Shown piece after piece: positions 48,551 to 58,715 of a DNA stretch of 64,000 nt. The position numbers were made by a program, and so were the translations under genes. The notes under the pieces were generated by a model. It saw only the letters and a list, made by a program, of their open reading frames with translations, made no database searches and was not told the DNA's origin. Within the stretch, counting starts at the first letter, position 1, and each line of letters starts with the position of its first letter. The DNA comes from Microglena sp. YARC (Eukaryota > Chlorophyta > Chlorophyceae > Chlamydomonadales > Chlamydomonadaceae): NCBI GenBank assembly GCA_022414725.1, contig CM039465.1, forward strand, positions 19,924,690-19,988,689, given 5' to 3'.

Positions 48551-51500
48551 TCACTTGTACGGTATCGACCTAGTGACTTGATTGGTATGCCACACCGTCT
48601 CAAAACCATTGACAGGATTCTCAATGATGAACTCAAGTTTACTAGATGTAGCGACGACCTCTACGATAGAACCTTTCATGACAGGCAGCCTGATCGGCAA
48701 CGAGCTGCCTATCGTAATGGTCGAGCTGAAACCGCATGCTCCCACGCCATCAGGGCCAGCGAGGCATTTGTGAAGCGCTTTTGGATTGTCCTGATCATTG
48801 ATAAAACAATGCTTTTGTCAATGAGGTAATAATGGAATAATAGCAAAGAGCCTCATTTGCGGAGGATAGCTCATGAACTGTAGAGAGAGAGTTCGTCATG
48901 AAATTGTGTCCAATGTGGACAGATCCCAACCCACTTATCCACACTATCATCTCGCCCCGGGATACTTCGTGTTAGACTTGTGTCAGACTTATATCTTGCT
49001 TGTGCCTTTGCCTTGCCTTAAAGAAGGTATGTTGTTACCCTCTAAAGAGGGTTTAAGGCAGAGACACAACTAAGACAACTCTCCTATTAAAGATCCTGCC
49101 TGTTTAAAAGACTGTTTATTAATAATAGCAAAGAGCCTTGTTTGCAGAGAATAGCTCATGTACTGTAGAGAGAGTTCTTCGTGAAATTGTGTCCAATGTG
49201 GACAGACGCCAACCCACTTCTCCACACGATCATCTCACCCCATGCGATCCTCTCCCAGAGGCTCAACATCCTTGCAGCCCCCCCCCCACCCCACCCACAC
49301 ACCCACCCGCAACACACGCACACCCAGCTTCCACCCACTCATATCACACCGACAAAATCCTTGAGTCTAGGGCTAGCGCACGGACACCAAACCTTTTAGG
49401 CAAAAATCCTTGGGGGGAAAAATCTGAGGGATACATCCTATTACCTCCCCATTACCACCTAAACCGACTATTAACCCGGGCATCTCCTGAAACTATCCCC
49501 ATCCCCATGATAGCAATCTGTACTCTAAGTAGCACCATGGTTGTTTTTAAGGAAAAGAAGCAGTGTCTTTACAAAGCACCGTGGCGCTCTTAGTAGCACT
49601 CGGGGTGCTACCAACAGCTTTTTTGCCCCAGAAAGCAACCCCAACAGGCTCTAACGTAGCACTGCCAAATTAGTAAGTTACATGATGTAGCACTACAAGT
49701 AGCACCTTTAAAGAAAACCCTGCGGAGTATGGTGTAGTAATGATAAGTACTGATAACGCCTGGTGGGGCGTGGTTTAAGGGAGCCCCGTCTTACGGCGGT
49801 GGGGAACGGGCTGCTATTTTACCTGGACAAAGCTACCCTGGCGGTTGACAGTGACCGAAAACACTTAAGCGCACCCGTGGGGATTCGAACCCGGCACCTA
49901 CGTCGTTCAAGGAGCTCTGCCATTGAGCCATTCGTTGAACGGGGATACAGTGTAGTAGTATATATTCTCTATATCTGTACTCCACTCCCAGATAGTGAGC
50001 AGCCTGAAGGCAGATGGACATCATAGGGCTTTGCATCCCTCCCCTTTCCGCTCTCCTTTCCGCCCCTAGTTTTTTTCCTCCTTTGGACTTGACCTAGTTT
50101 GTTTTTCAGGTTTGTGGAGGTGCCTTAAAAACCCTCATGCTTCCTGTTATAAAATTGGATGGTCGGCAGGCTGTGCCGCTGTCCTGTCTAGGCAGTGATT
50201 TGCTGAGTATATAATGAATCCTCTCTCTCAGATAGACCATGTAATCAAAACAAAATCAAAAACAACATCAACTGCAGCGACTATGAGATAATGGTCTAAT
50301 CCTTTTTTATTGTTTTATAGAAAGAATGTTAAATTGCAGCGCTTTCTCATGCTCACCCTCTATATCTTGAAGAGTAGTATCCTCCGCAATAGAAATAGAC
50401 ACATCTATATATAATATATTTAGCGATAAGTTTGAGACTAAATTTGAAAATATATTCCATTGATTGATTCATTGATGCGATTTCCCTTGAGCACACCTGA
50501 AAGCCGGCAGGGATGACTCCAAACTCCAACGCGCTGTTGCCCAACACTTCAAACCTCCACCGCAGCAGGGGGGTATCGGATGTGTTTTGGTGAGAGACCA
50601 GCATCTTGGGACCAACGCCTTCGAGCTTGATGTTGCTAAGGTTGTTATTGCTGTCGTGGGTGAAGGCAAAGCCCTCCTTTGAGCAGGTCTCCATGTTGAA
50701 TCTAGAGAACACCTCCTCCAGGTGCAACCTCTCGATCCAAGAATAGTGCCTGCAGAAATTGGGAACAAGGAAAATAAAGTTATGGTAATAATCCGGAAAA
50801 TATGGATCAAACTCAACGTATGGTACAAAAAATCAAAATCATAGTCCTAAACATATCAGCATTTCTGTCATGCGGAAAGCCGTTAGAATTGATGAGCTTA
50901 GTGCAAGAGCTGTTACAGCAGCTTATCTCCTTACTGATAAGCTATGCGACCTTTTTGCTACAACCCTCCTGGGGTAGTTTGTAGTAAATCTTCCTTTTTC
51001 GATACGAGCAGCAGCTTCTGGGCAGCTCCCTGAGCCAGCCATTCTGCTAAGAACTGGATCAGGAGAAAAACAGACCCCTTATGCCAAAACCTGAGGAGGG
51101 CTGCCCCCCCCCCACCCCACCCCACCCCCCCACACACACACACCCCTTGAATAGAATAAGAGGCAAAACTTGAAATTATACATGGATTCTGGGTCTTTAC
51201 ACTATGGCGCACACAATGGCATCCTCAGAGTTACCAAACAGGAATTCTGTGATAGTCAAAACACTCACCCATTCACCCACCCATACCCATCCATACCACC
51301 CATACTCATTCATTGACCCATCCATACGCTCATTGACCCACATTATCCACCTACCCATACACTCCCCCCCCGGGTCTAAAGTGGTGCCAATGAACTGCCC
51401 TAGTCAACACAATCTGAAATCTCAATGGTGGTCTCAGACTGTCATTTGGAGGTCTGAGTAAAAAACAAACTGAGGAGGGCTGCCCCCCCCCCCCCCCCCC

Positions 51501-52436
51501 CCCCCCCAGAAAAAAGGTGCTCAGAATAACCTGAAATTGGCTCAAAACCTCGCCATGAATCATGCTATGATAGCCCCATTCTCGAAAAAATTGATCAGCA
51601 TAAGTAATTTTTTAGAGGCTTGGGTACCTCCTGACTGGAAAGATGTTTCTGCCAGCTTCCAGGTGCACTACGTTGATATCTGGTTTGGCTGGGTAGCAAA
51701 GGGAGCTGCCTAGAAGGTGCGCTCGTAGTTGAAAATAAATGCTATGGTGTGTAGCTATTACATGCCTGCATCGCAAGTCCAACCTAGCTAGAGAAATGAG
51801 TGCATGAGCCATGTGCGAATCCAACTGTGGATTTAAATTGAAGTCTATGTGCATGTACATGTGGTGAAAAAGCCTTGTTGATCGGGTGGCAGCTTGATTC
51901 TTAGATGCCTGGTCTCGAAATATGTTGCACTCAAATTTGTGGCATAAACCTCACTTTGGTGGAACCATGCACAAGCCCTGCTCACAAGCAATGTTCAACA
52001 AAGACAGGAAGCCAGTCCCGCTAGCCCTATACGCTCACCGCCAACGCACTGCGTGCTTCCTTCCCCCATCAAGCTCCAGAAGCTTCTTCTCAGCCACCTG
52101 CTCGTAACGCTTGCGCTCTGTTCTGGAGCCCCAGAGTCGCTGGCTCTTGCTGCAAGCTGCGAGCAACACCAAGGAGCGCGCATCGAGTGATCGCATAATC
52201 CCTTGCAGAACATCGTTGGTTAGACTCAAGAGGCTAAGGCTGCCTTGATCGAGGTTGCCAGCTTCCTGTCGCAACTTTTGTCGTTTGGCTGGAGACAGAT
52301 TTTTGCCGCGCACCAGTTCCTGTTTCGGCGTGTCTACAGACAAGCGAGCTTTAATGAAAGTGGAAGTTGGTGTCATTTTCTCGTCTGATGCTCCATCGCT
52401 GTTTCGAAGGTGCTCGGCGTCGAATTCTCCCGGCAT
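48551..52436 (-). CDS. F-box protein with a C-terminal beta-rich domain, three exons
   Basis: F-box proteins recruit substrates to SCF ubiquitin ligases (family knowledge). Exons 52039-52436, 50497-50749 and 48551-48790 join in phase to 296 residues. The F-box lies near residues 65-100, with LSLLSLTNDVLQGIMRSLDA followed by RSLVLLAACSKSQR. Exon 1 ends in CG and exon 2 supplies G, giving RHYSWIERLHLEEVF. Residues about 150-290 (LRWRFEVLGNSALEFGVIP, SSLPIRLPVMKGSIVEV, FIIENPVNGFETVWH) look like an SPRY/PHR-like beta fold, an inference from pattern only. The acceptor of exon 3 (ATCAG-GACAAT) is chosen because it alone keeps phase. Introns contain a SINE, a split MITE and a family D repeat. Confidence 0.8.
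48838..49260. repeat. two direct ~125-bp copies in an F-box intron
   Basis: Segments near 48838-48960 and 49127-49248 share ATAGCAAAGAGCCT, GAAATTGTGTCCAATGTGGA and a following CAACCCACTT. They are separated by about 165 bp of different sequence. Confidence 0.8.
49749..49947 (-). mobile_element. tRNA-derived SINE, copy 2
   Basis: Minus-strand copy of the 46780 SINE with the same head (TGGCTCAATGGCAGAGC and GGTTCGAATCC) and tail. It lies in the intron between F-box exons 2 and 3. Confidence 0.8.
50990..51745. mobile_element. MITE family A interrupted by a family D repeat
   Basis: The left terminus with GAGCAGCAGCTTCTGGGCAG ends near 51056 and the right terminus (GGGAGCTGCCTAGAAGGTGC) appears at 51700-51745. 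The interval 51075-51512 is a family D repeat with a poly-C of about 27 bases. The simplest reading is nested insertion. Confidence 0.6.
51075..51512. repeat. dispersed repeat family D copy
   Basis: Contains ATGGCGCACACAATGGCATC, AGTGGTGCCAATGAACTGCC and poly-C tracts flanked by GAGGGCTGCC. It is inserted between the two halves of a family A MITE. Confidence 0.75.
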
Positions 52437-52734
52437 TGGCGCACAAAGAAACGTATATTGGCAGATAGACTGAAGACGACAGACGAGAGAAGCTACTTAT
52501 GAACCAGCTTTGACCGGTCTTCTAAGATTTTGACCTCCCATGTAAGACTTCCGAAAGTTGAAAAGGATAAAAAGGATACAAGCTGTGCTGGATGAACCGC
52601 GCACGCCGCATCTCGGCAAAGCAGGGCAAGACGCTTGCTAGGTGCTACAGTACGAACGAAGTCCGAGTCGCTTCAGCAGACAGGCCTCCTGAAAAATCGC
52701 AGGGCTGACGTGTACTGGTTGGTGACGGTTACAT

Positions 52735-52830
52735 TTTTGCGGAGCCCCCCGGGGAGCCCCCCCCCCCCCCCTCCCCCTCCCCCTCTGGGTGGTGGGAGCC
52801 CCCGTGGGAGCCCCCAGGGTCACTTAGTCC
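52735..52830. repeat. truncated family C-like end with GTCT repeats
   Basis: TTTTTGCGGAGCCCCCCGGG and a second GGGAGCCCCCAGGGT resemble the family C terminus. It is followed by CAGT and GTCT short tandem repeats (to about 52875). Confidence 0.55.
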
Positions 52831-53032
52831 AATTGTCAGTCAGTCAGTCTGTCTGTCTGTCTGTCTATCTATCTGTCCGTCACGTTCCAACCCTGCCCTG
52901 CCAGGCTGTGCCACGAAAACCCGCGTCAGCCCACTCTCCACCCTTCCAGGCCTCGGACAGCTTGAACCTCGCAAAATTTCGAACCCACTCCCCGCCCTTC
53001 CAAACTACGGACAGCCAACACTCCCCGCCATT

Positions 53033-53582
53033 TTTTGGCGGAGCCCCCCCTTCTGGGGGGCGGGAGCCCCCAGTGTTACCCATTTGTCCGTTCGTCCATC
53101 CATCCATCCATCCATCCATCCATCCATCCATCCATCCATCCATCCATCCATCCATCCATCCATCCATCCATCCATCCATCCATCCATCCATCCATCCATC
53201 CATCCATCCATCCATCCATCCATCCATCCATCCATCCATCCATCCATCCATCCATCCATCCATCCATCCATCCATCCATCCATCCATCCATCCATCCATC
53301 CATCCATCCATCCATCCATCCATCCATCCATCCATCCATCCATCCATCCATCCATCCATCCATCCATCCATCCATCCATCCATCCATCCATCCATCCATC
53401 CATCCATCCATCCATCCATCCATCCATCCATCCATCCATCCATCCATCCGTCTGACCGCGATGAAGCCCGACACGTCAGCCAACGGCCTCGTAACTAACT
53501 AGCTTCCGTTGCCACCTGTCGCTCCCTCGCGATCACTCTCCGCCAATTGTTAGCGTCGCAGGCGACGCTGCATCGAACTTGT
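53033..53582. repeat. family C element containing a 355-bp CCAT expansion
   Basis: Inverted family C copy: TTTTTTGGCGGAGCCCCCCC at the left, then AAGCCCGACACGTCAGCCAA and GCGTCGCAGGCGACGCTGCA at the right. In other copies the middle has only a few CGGA/TCCG-type units. Here 53095-53449 is about 89 nearly pure CCAT units. Ser-Ile-His-Pro and Met-Asp-Gly-Trp ORFs are translations of this tract. Confidence 0.85.
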
Positions 53583-53904
53583 TCGCATCGCTTGCGACGC
53601 GCCTACAACTTGTTCCTCGTGCCCTACTGGACTCCAAATGTGCCTGCGGCTTGACGGAGGCAAGGCAGACTTGACAGGTTCTTAGAGGAACATCACTAAA
53701 CATGTACGTGCCAAGCTGTGCAGTTATAATTTCCGCCAATTTGTCGAGTACGTAAAGCTACTCAGAGTCGTGATCCAAGCACGCAAAAGGGCACGGTGAA
53801 GAAAGGTAGCATTATATCATATTTTTGGAACTCCCAATTCCTCAATGTGACTGTAGCCACCAGGGCAGGTGAGGGTAGCCACTTCTGTTTATGTAGCCGC
53901 TGCA

Positions 53905-54095
53905 GCCCAGCTGTTTTTCTTTTTGGCTAATGGCAGCAGCTTCTGGGTGGCTCCCCGACCCAGTAGTTTGAATATATATTTTAGCAGTGCCAGAGCTGAC
54001 CTGGCCAGCTTCAAGGTGCACTAGGGTACAGTAAGTAGGTTTGGCTGAATCCCCAGCCAGGGGAGTTGCCTAGGAGCTGCTGCTCGTAGCCGGGG
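53905..54095. mobile_element. MITE family A copy
   Basis: Left end with GGCAGCAGCTTCTGGGTGGC and right end with GAGTTGCCTAGGAGCTGCTG form diverged inverted repeats around an AT-rich middle. Confidence 0.65.
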
Positions 54096-54269
54096 GGGAG
54101 GAATTGGACCAAAGGCTTTATCTTCTGTAATCCTTTTGTTATATAGCTCAACAGGTGCTCTGTATCGTATTGATATGATTCTCTTGTCTTCCTTGTGGCT
54201 TGTACCAATCTAGTATTACTACCCCCGCCCCCGGGAATATATATAACATGGGCATTGTGCAGCTAAAGG

Positions 54270-54475
54270 TAATGATAACGCCTGGTGGGGCGTGGTATTA
54301 AGGGAACCCGTCGTACGCGGGTAGAGAGCGGTCTTCTACCTCAACTGGACAAGCTACCACCGCGGTTGACAACGACCTGCAACGCTCAGGGCGACCGTAG
54401 GGGGAATCGAACGCCCGACCGTGCATCCTCAAAGCGATTTGGTGTACCACTAGACCAATTGATTCGCTGAAAGCG
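54270..54475 (-). mobile_element. tRNA-derived SINE, copy 3 with a different tRNA head
   Basis: The tail matches the other two SINEs (CCACGCCCCACCAGGCGTTA on the minus strand), but the head differs: A-box-like TTGGTCTAGTGGTA and B-box-like CGTTCGATTCC with different spacing. This implies a recombined head. Confidence 0.75.
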
Positions 54476-54589
54476 GCTATTGTGCAGCTATATCACAGAC
54501 TCTATCCTAAATCTTGATGTCTTCCTTGCGTTTTGCTTGTGACAGTACATACAAAATAACCTTATATATTAAATAAATTACACCTAGGC

Positions 54590-57000
54590 GGGTGGCCGGG
54601 TGAGGTTGGGAAGCACATTGATGGGTATGGTCCCTGTGGTACCCAATGTAATAACTGATGAGTAGATCACTTTATATCCCTGATCTGTCAGAGCCTGTGA
54701 TAGGGTCTTCTGCTGATTCCCTTTTTCCACATATTTAACCGAGTGGTTGGTGTAAGAGCAGTAGCCGACTTCCACTATGTAGATGGTGGGACATGAGGTG
54801 GGATTGGATCATGTTTGTTGATCTGGGGTCAAGAGGAGGTCTGGTCTGAGTTTGTCCCAGGTGGGTTGGGCCATGTAACACCAGCCACGAAGTCGGCCTG
54901 TTCCCCAGTACCCCACTGGAGAGATCCTCCAGTTTTCCAGAGTCCATATACATGAGTTTCCCCCCTTAATACCCTTTTGACACTGCTCTCTGTTTTAAAT
55001 TTACTGCAAGGTTGTGCCGATTAATATACATGCCATAAAAGGTTGGGTGCTTGCAGCGAGTCAGCATGTGACAAGCCCCATCTTGGCATGTGTGACAAAT
55101 GGGGCAAGTGTCTAATGAGGGTGGATGGGGGTTACTGCCATATGGCATTTACCATCGATATATATGCCAGCTTCTTGTTCTATAGGCGGCCCCACCTAGC
55201 CTTGTGGATTTGTATCTTCTGCCACCAGAGGACAGGTGCCTACTTTCATGAGTATTGGCTAGCATGTGGGAGGTGCTCGGCGATGCTATGGTCCAGAATG
55301 AGGCGTATACCGTATGCGCCTTAAGTATTGGCAAATGTAATTTCCCCCCTAAAAGTGGGTCTCAGAAAAGCATGGCAAAACTTACTTGGCAAAAGGGGCT
55401 ATGGCTTAGACTGTCTAAAGCTCAGACTTGAAATCCAGTTGGCAAGCAAAGGGTCTTAAATTATTGTTACATGTCCTTGTTACATATTCACCAAGTAGTC
55501 TGCCCAAGCTTGCTGTAAAACCATGTAACAATTCAAATTGGGAGCATTAAACTTGCGAGGGCTTAGTAGCCATACCGGTACATGGCTCCAGCCAGCCAAG
55601 TTTCTGGCTGGAGCCATGTAACCAAGTTCAAGGTCAAGTACATGTTTACAAAGTAGTCTGCCCAAGCTTGCTGAAAATGAAACCATGTAGCAATTCAAAT
55701 CAGGAACATTTAACTTTCTAGGGCTTAGTAGACAGTAACATGGTAACCGGAACTTGGCAAAGGCCAACCACCTGGAGTGGTCTCAAGCTGGATCCCTCAT
55801 CCGGTTTGGCAAAGGGTCGTTTGCCAAACCGTTTGCCAATACTTAAGGCGTGTACGGTATGCTATGCATGTTGGTCCTTCCTGTGTGGATTTAGGTGGGG
55901 AGGTTAGCCTTGACCCCCCTGGTGAGGTTGGGTGTTGCTATCCTAGGGGGCAGGGTGCTGTCAGCTGCCAACGGGACTGTTCAGATGGCCGGATGTGGTC
56001 CATGTGAGCCACCTCTCCTGAATTGCCCGTGACGGAAGTATTTCAAGGGTTGTGGGCTGCTTTCTTGGCCAGCTTATCTTCCTCCTCATTGCCATGGACA
56101 CCTGCATGGGACCTCACCTTGGCCATAGTGGTGGGGGTGCATCTAAGTACTCTGGCCAATAGGTGTTCTCCAATGGCCTCTAGGAGTTTCTTGTGAGTAC
56201 ATTCCTTGATGGGAGTGGGGGTTATGGATAAGTACCCGAATGAGATGGAGACAAAAAGGGCTATCAGTGTAGATGGTGATGGCCTGGTGGGGGTTGTTGG
56301 GGGTGTTCGTGCTAGGGCCTGGTGGATATCGCATAGTTCTGCTCTAATGTTAGTTCTGGTGGTGTCAATACCCCCTGGGTTGATTGTAAAGCTTTGGACG
56401 CAGCCCCGAGGAGGGCCGGGCCCTCAGGCTGGGGGATCTAGCTGCCATTGGTGTATAGCTGCTGGCCTGCATGGGCGGTGTTTTGGTAGTTGCAGGGGTA
56501 ATGTGTTGGGGGAGTGTGTGTGTGGGGGTGGGGGGGTGGGGTGGTGGTGGTGGGGGGGGGGGGGGCACTCCAAGGTTCCTGGAGGATGAGTCGGAGAGCC
56601 TTGGGTAGTGGGGGTGAAAGAGAGTGGGGTAGGACCGATGGCAGGGTTGGGCATGAGTTGGATGTCTTTGTGGGAGGGGTGGAGGTGATGCATAGCTTCA
56701 TTCCATGCTTGGGTAAAGGGGGTTGCCCAAGGGGTTGGCAATGCGGAGGAGTTGGTGCCCCTTTGTCCTTGCAATGTTGGATGTGATTTCCCCCCCAGCC
56801 AAGATGGGAGGTTGGTGGATAAGGGAGGCCCCAGCTGGGATGGTATCCAGGACATGGACCCAGGAGTGGGCGGTGTGTGTTTCGTAGGCTGTGTGATTTG
56901 AGAGCACAAGAGGAGGGTGCAATTTGGGAGGGCGTGAGTTTGGGCTACCATGGCACTATTGAGTGCCCATCTGACTGTCTTCTAGGCTTCCTTGGCATCC
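54590..57000 (-). pseudogene. decayed LINE-like retroelement (RNase H and Cys/His finger)
   Basis: Read on the minus strand, the segment near 56400-56040 shows NIRAELCDIHQALA, then in another frame ITIYTDSPFCLHLI, and then KVRSHAGVHGNEEEDKLAKK. These match the E, D and late-D regions of an RNase H fold. Downstream, 55148-54966 has CPICHTCQDGACHMLTRCKH, a Cys/His finger, followed by GMYINRHN. This order is seen at the ends of non-LTR elements with RNase H. Frameshifts and stops break it. No convincing reverse-transcriptase core is visible to the right. Confidence 0.65.
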
Positions 57001-58250
57001 TACAGGGAGTGTATCACTGATGAGAAAATGGGTATGGGCTTGCCCCGAACAGGTGGTCATGAGGGTGTGGGGGAGAGAGTGGGGGAGAGATGGGTGGCAT
57101 GAGACTACAAGAGTGGCCCTGTTGACCTGTCTGTTTGGATCCCCAACAACGTGAGGGCTTTAAGGAAGGCCGGGTGGGGAACGGTGGGGGTGTTGTCCTT
57201 GGAGTCGGTGGAATAGGCTGGCTAGGTCTCTAGCAAAGGACCCTTGTGAGTGTGAGCGCCCCAGGCTAGGTATGGTTGCTTGGTTGGTGCTGTATTGGTG
57301 TTGGGGTCTGTTGGTCGAGGAGGTGGGGAAGTGACCAATGCGATGGCCAGAGGGGGATTAGGGGTATGTGGTGGTGGGTTGGATGGGTGGAGCCCCATTG
57401 AGTTGGGCATGGGGGAGGAGACCTATGCGGATATGATAGTGTCTAGGGGCTGGGATGTCCAAGTCAGGGTGCCTGTCCAGGGGGTCTATGTTGATGAGTT
57501 GCATAAGTGTGCGGTACCCCTGGTCATTGAATTGGCTTGTCAGGGTCCACTACCCTTAGGATTGTGCCAGTAGTCATATTTACAAAATTTCCGTTGGAGG
57601 CGTGAAACATAACTTTTTGAACAACCGAGATGCATACACATACCTCTGTATCTAGTACTTCAGTGTGTATGGTAGGGATAGCATTTACACTACCCATATT
57701 AATAGACAAACAGTGGGCAGCTCAAAGTCCATTATCCCAACCACTAAATCTCAACTTTGATATCTTTATCTTGTTAGTCTCATTTATATTCATGTATAAT
57801 CCCCTCTCTCTCCCTGACGGCTGCGATCCACCTGCCCAGCCCTCATAGCCGAGTGGATGTATGGGAGTGTGGGACTTCTTTATACATTTCTTAGTAATGC
57901 ATATACATCTATATGCATTTCTCAGTCATTATATTCATGTATTCAATCCCCTCTCCGTCCCTAGCGGCTGCGATCCGCCTGCCCTATAGGGTACTTAGGG
58001 AGGATCCCCAGCTCTGCTGCCTGAGACGCATCCAATTGTATAGCCTGGGTCCTAAGATGTAACAGCAGAGATGCCAGACAAGTGGAAACGCCAGGCAGGG
58101 ATGAACTGCCTATATATGTTTCTTTATATAGCTTTGTTGCTTGTTCCCTGTGATTTTCTACTGGAGGATGGTTGGAAGACGCCCCTAGATGTTGTGTAGT
58201 AGGGTTCTATTGGGTAAACTATGGCCTCTCTATGACAATGTTATGTCAAC
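57001..58250. other. no gene seen; small duplication
   Basis: GC- and G-rich sequence continues from the retroelement and may be its decayed upstream part. Two copies of a segment with ATTCATGTAT, CCCTCTC and GGCTGCGATC occur near 57785-57850 and 57932-57990. Confidence 0.45.
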
Positions 58251-58289
58251 AATGACAACAAAAGCTTCATTCCAGGCAGCGTAAGCACA

Positions 58290-58427
58290 AGTCAGGCACA
58301 AGTAAGCCAGTGCCCAGATGTTTTTGAGGTGAAAGCCCCCACAGTGCGCTAGGGCGCTTGAAGATTGGCTGGACAGCCAGACAAGGGAGCTGCCTAGAAG
58401 TTGCTGCTCATAGCTAGAAAAAGAGCA
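58290..58427. mobile_element. MITE family A partial copy
   Basis: The right terminus GGGAGCTGCCTAGAAGTTGC is intact; the left is diverged. It lies just beyond the repeated 3' end of the cyclophilin gene. Confidence 0.5.
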
Positions 58428-58439
58428 GTATGTCACAGT

Positions 58440-58715
58440 CTGCCTGCTTGCAACACGTCAAGCTCTGACGAGGTTCTCCTTGCCGTCCCAAACCTTGATA
58501 TACTTCCAAGCTCTGACGAGGTTCTCCTTGCTGTCCCAAAACTTGATGTACATCATAACATCAAGCCCTGACGAGGTTCTCCTTGCCGTCCCAAACCTTG
58601 ATATACATCCAAGCTCTGACGAGGTTCTCCGTGCTGTCCCAAAACTTGATGTACATAATATCAAGCCCTGACGAGGTTCTCCTTGCCGTCCCCAAACTTG
58701 ATGTACATCATAACA
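58440..58715 (-). repeat. tandem copies of the last cyclophilin exon in the 3' region
   Basis: About five units of 50-56 bp repeat the end of the terminal exon (CTCTGACGAGGTTCTCCTTG on plus, encoding DGKENLVRA). They lie directly after the authentic stop codon, in the presumed 3' UTR. A short trailer containing TGTACATCATAACATCAAG separates some units. Confidence 0.9.

Noticed and set aside
52880..53502. Overlapping ORFs of IHPS and MDGW repeats up to 287 codons
   Set aside because: All six frames of a pure CCAT tract are open; no unique sequence or motifs.
56206..56786. Plus-strand glycine-rich ORFs over the retroelement
   Set aside because: They are antisense shadows of the minus-strand RNase H region and G-rich sequence.
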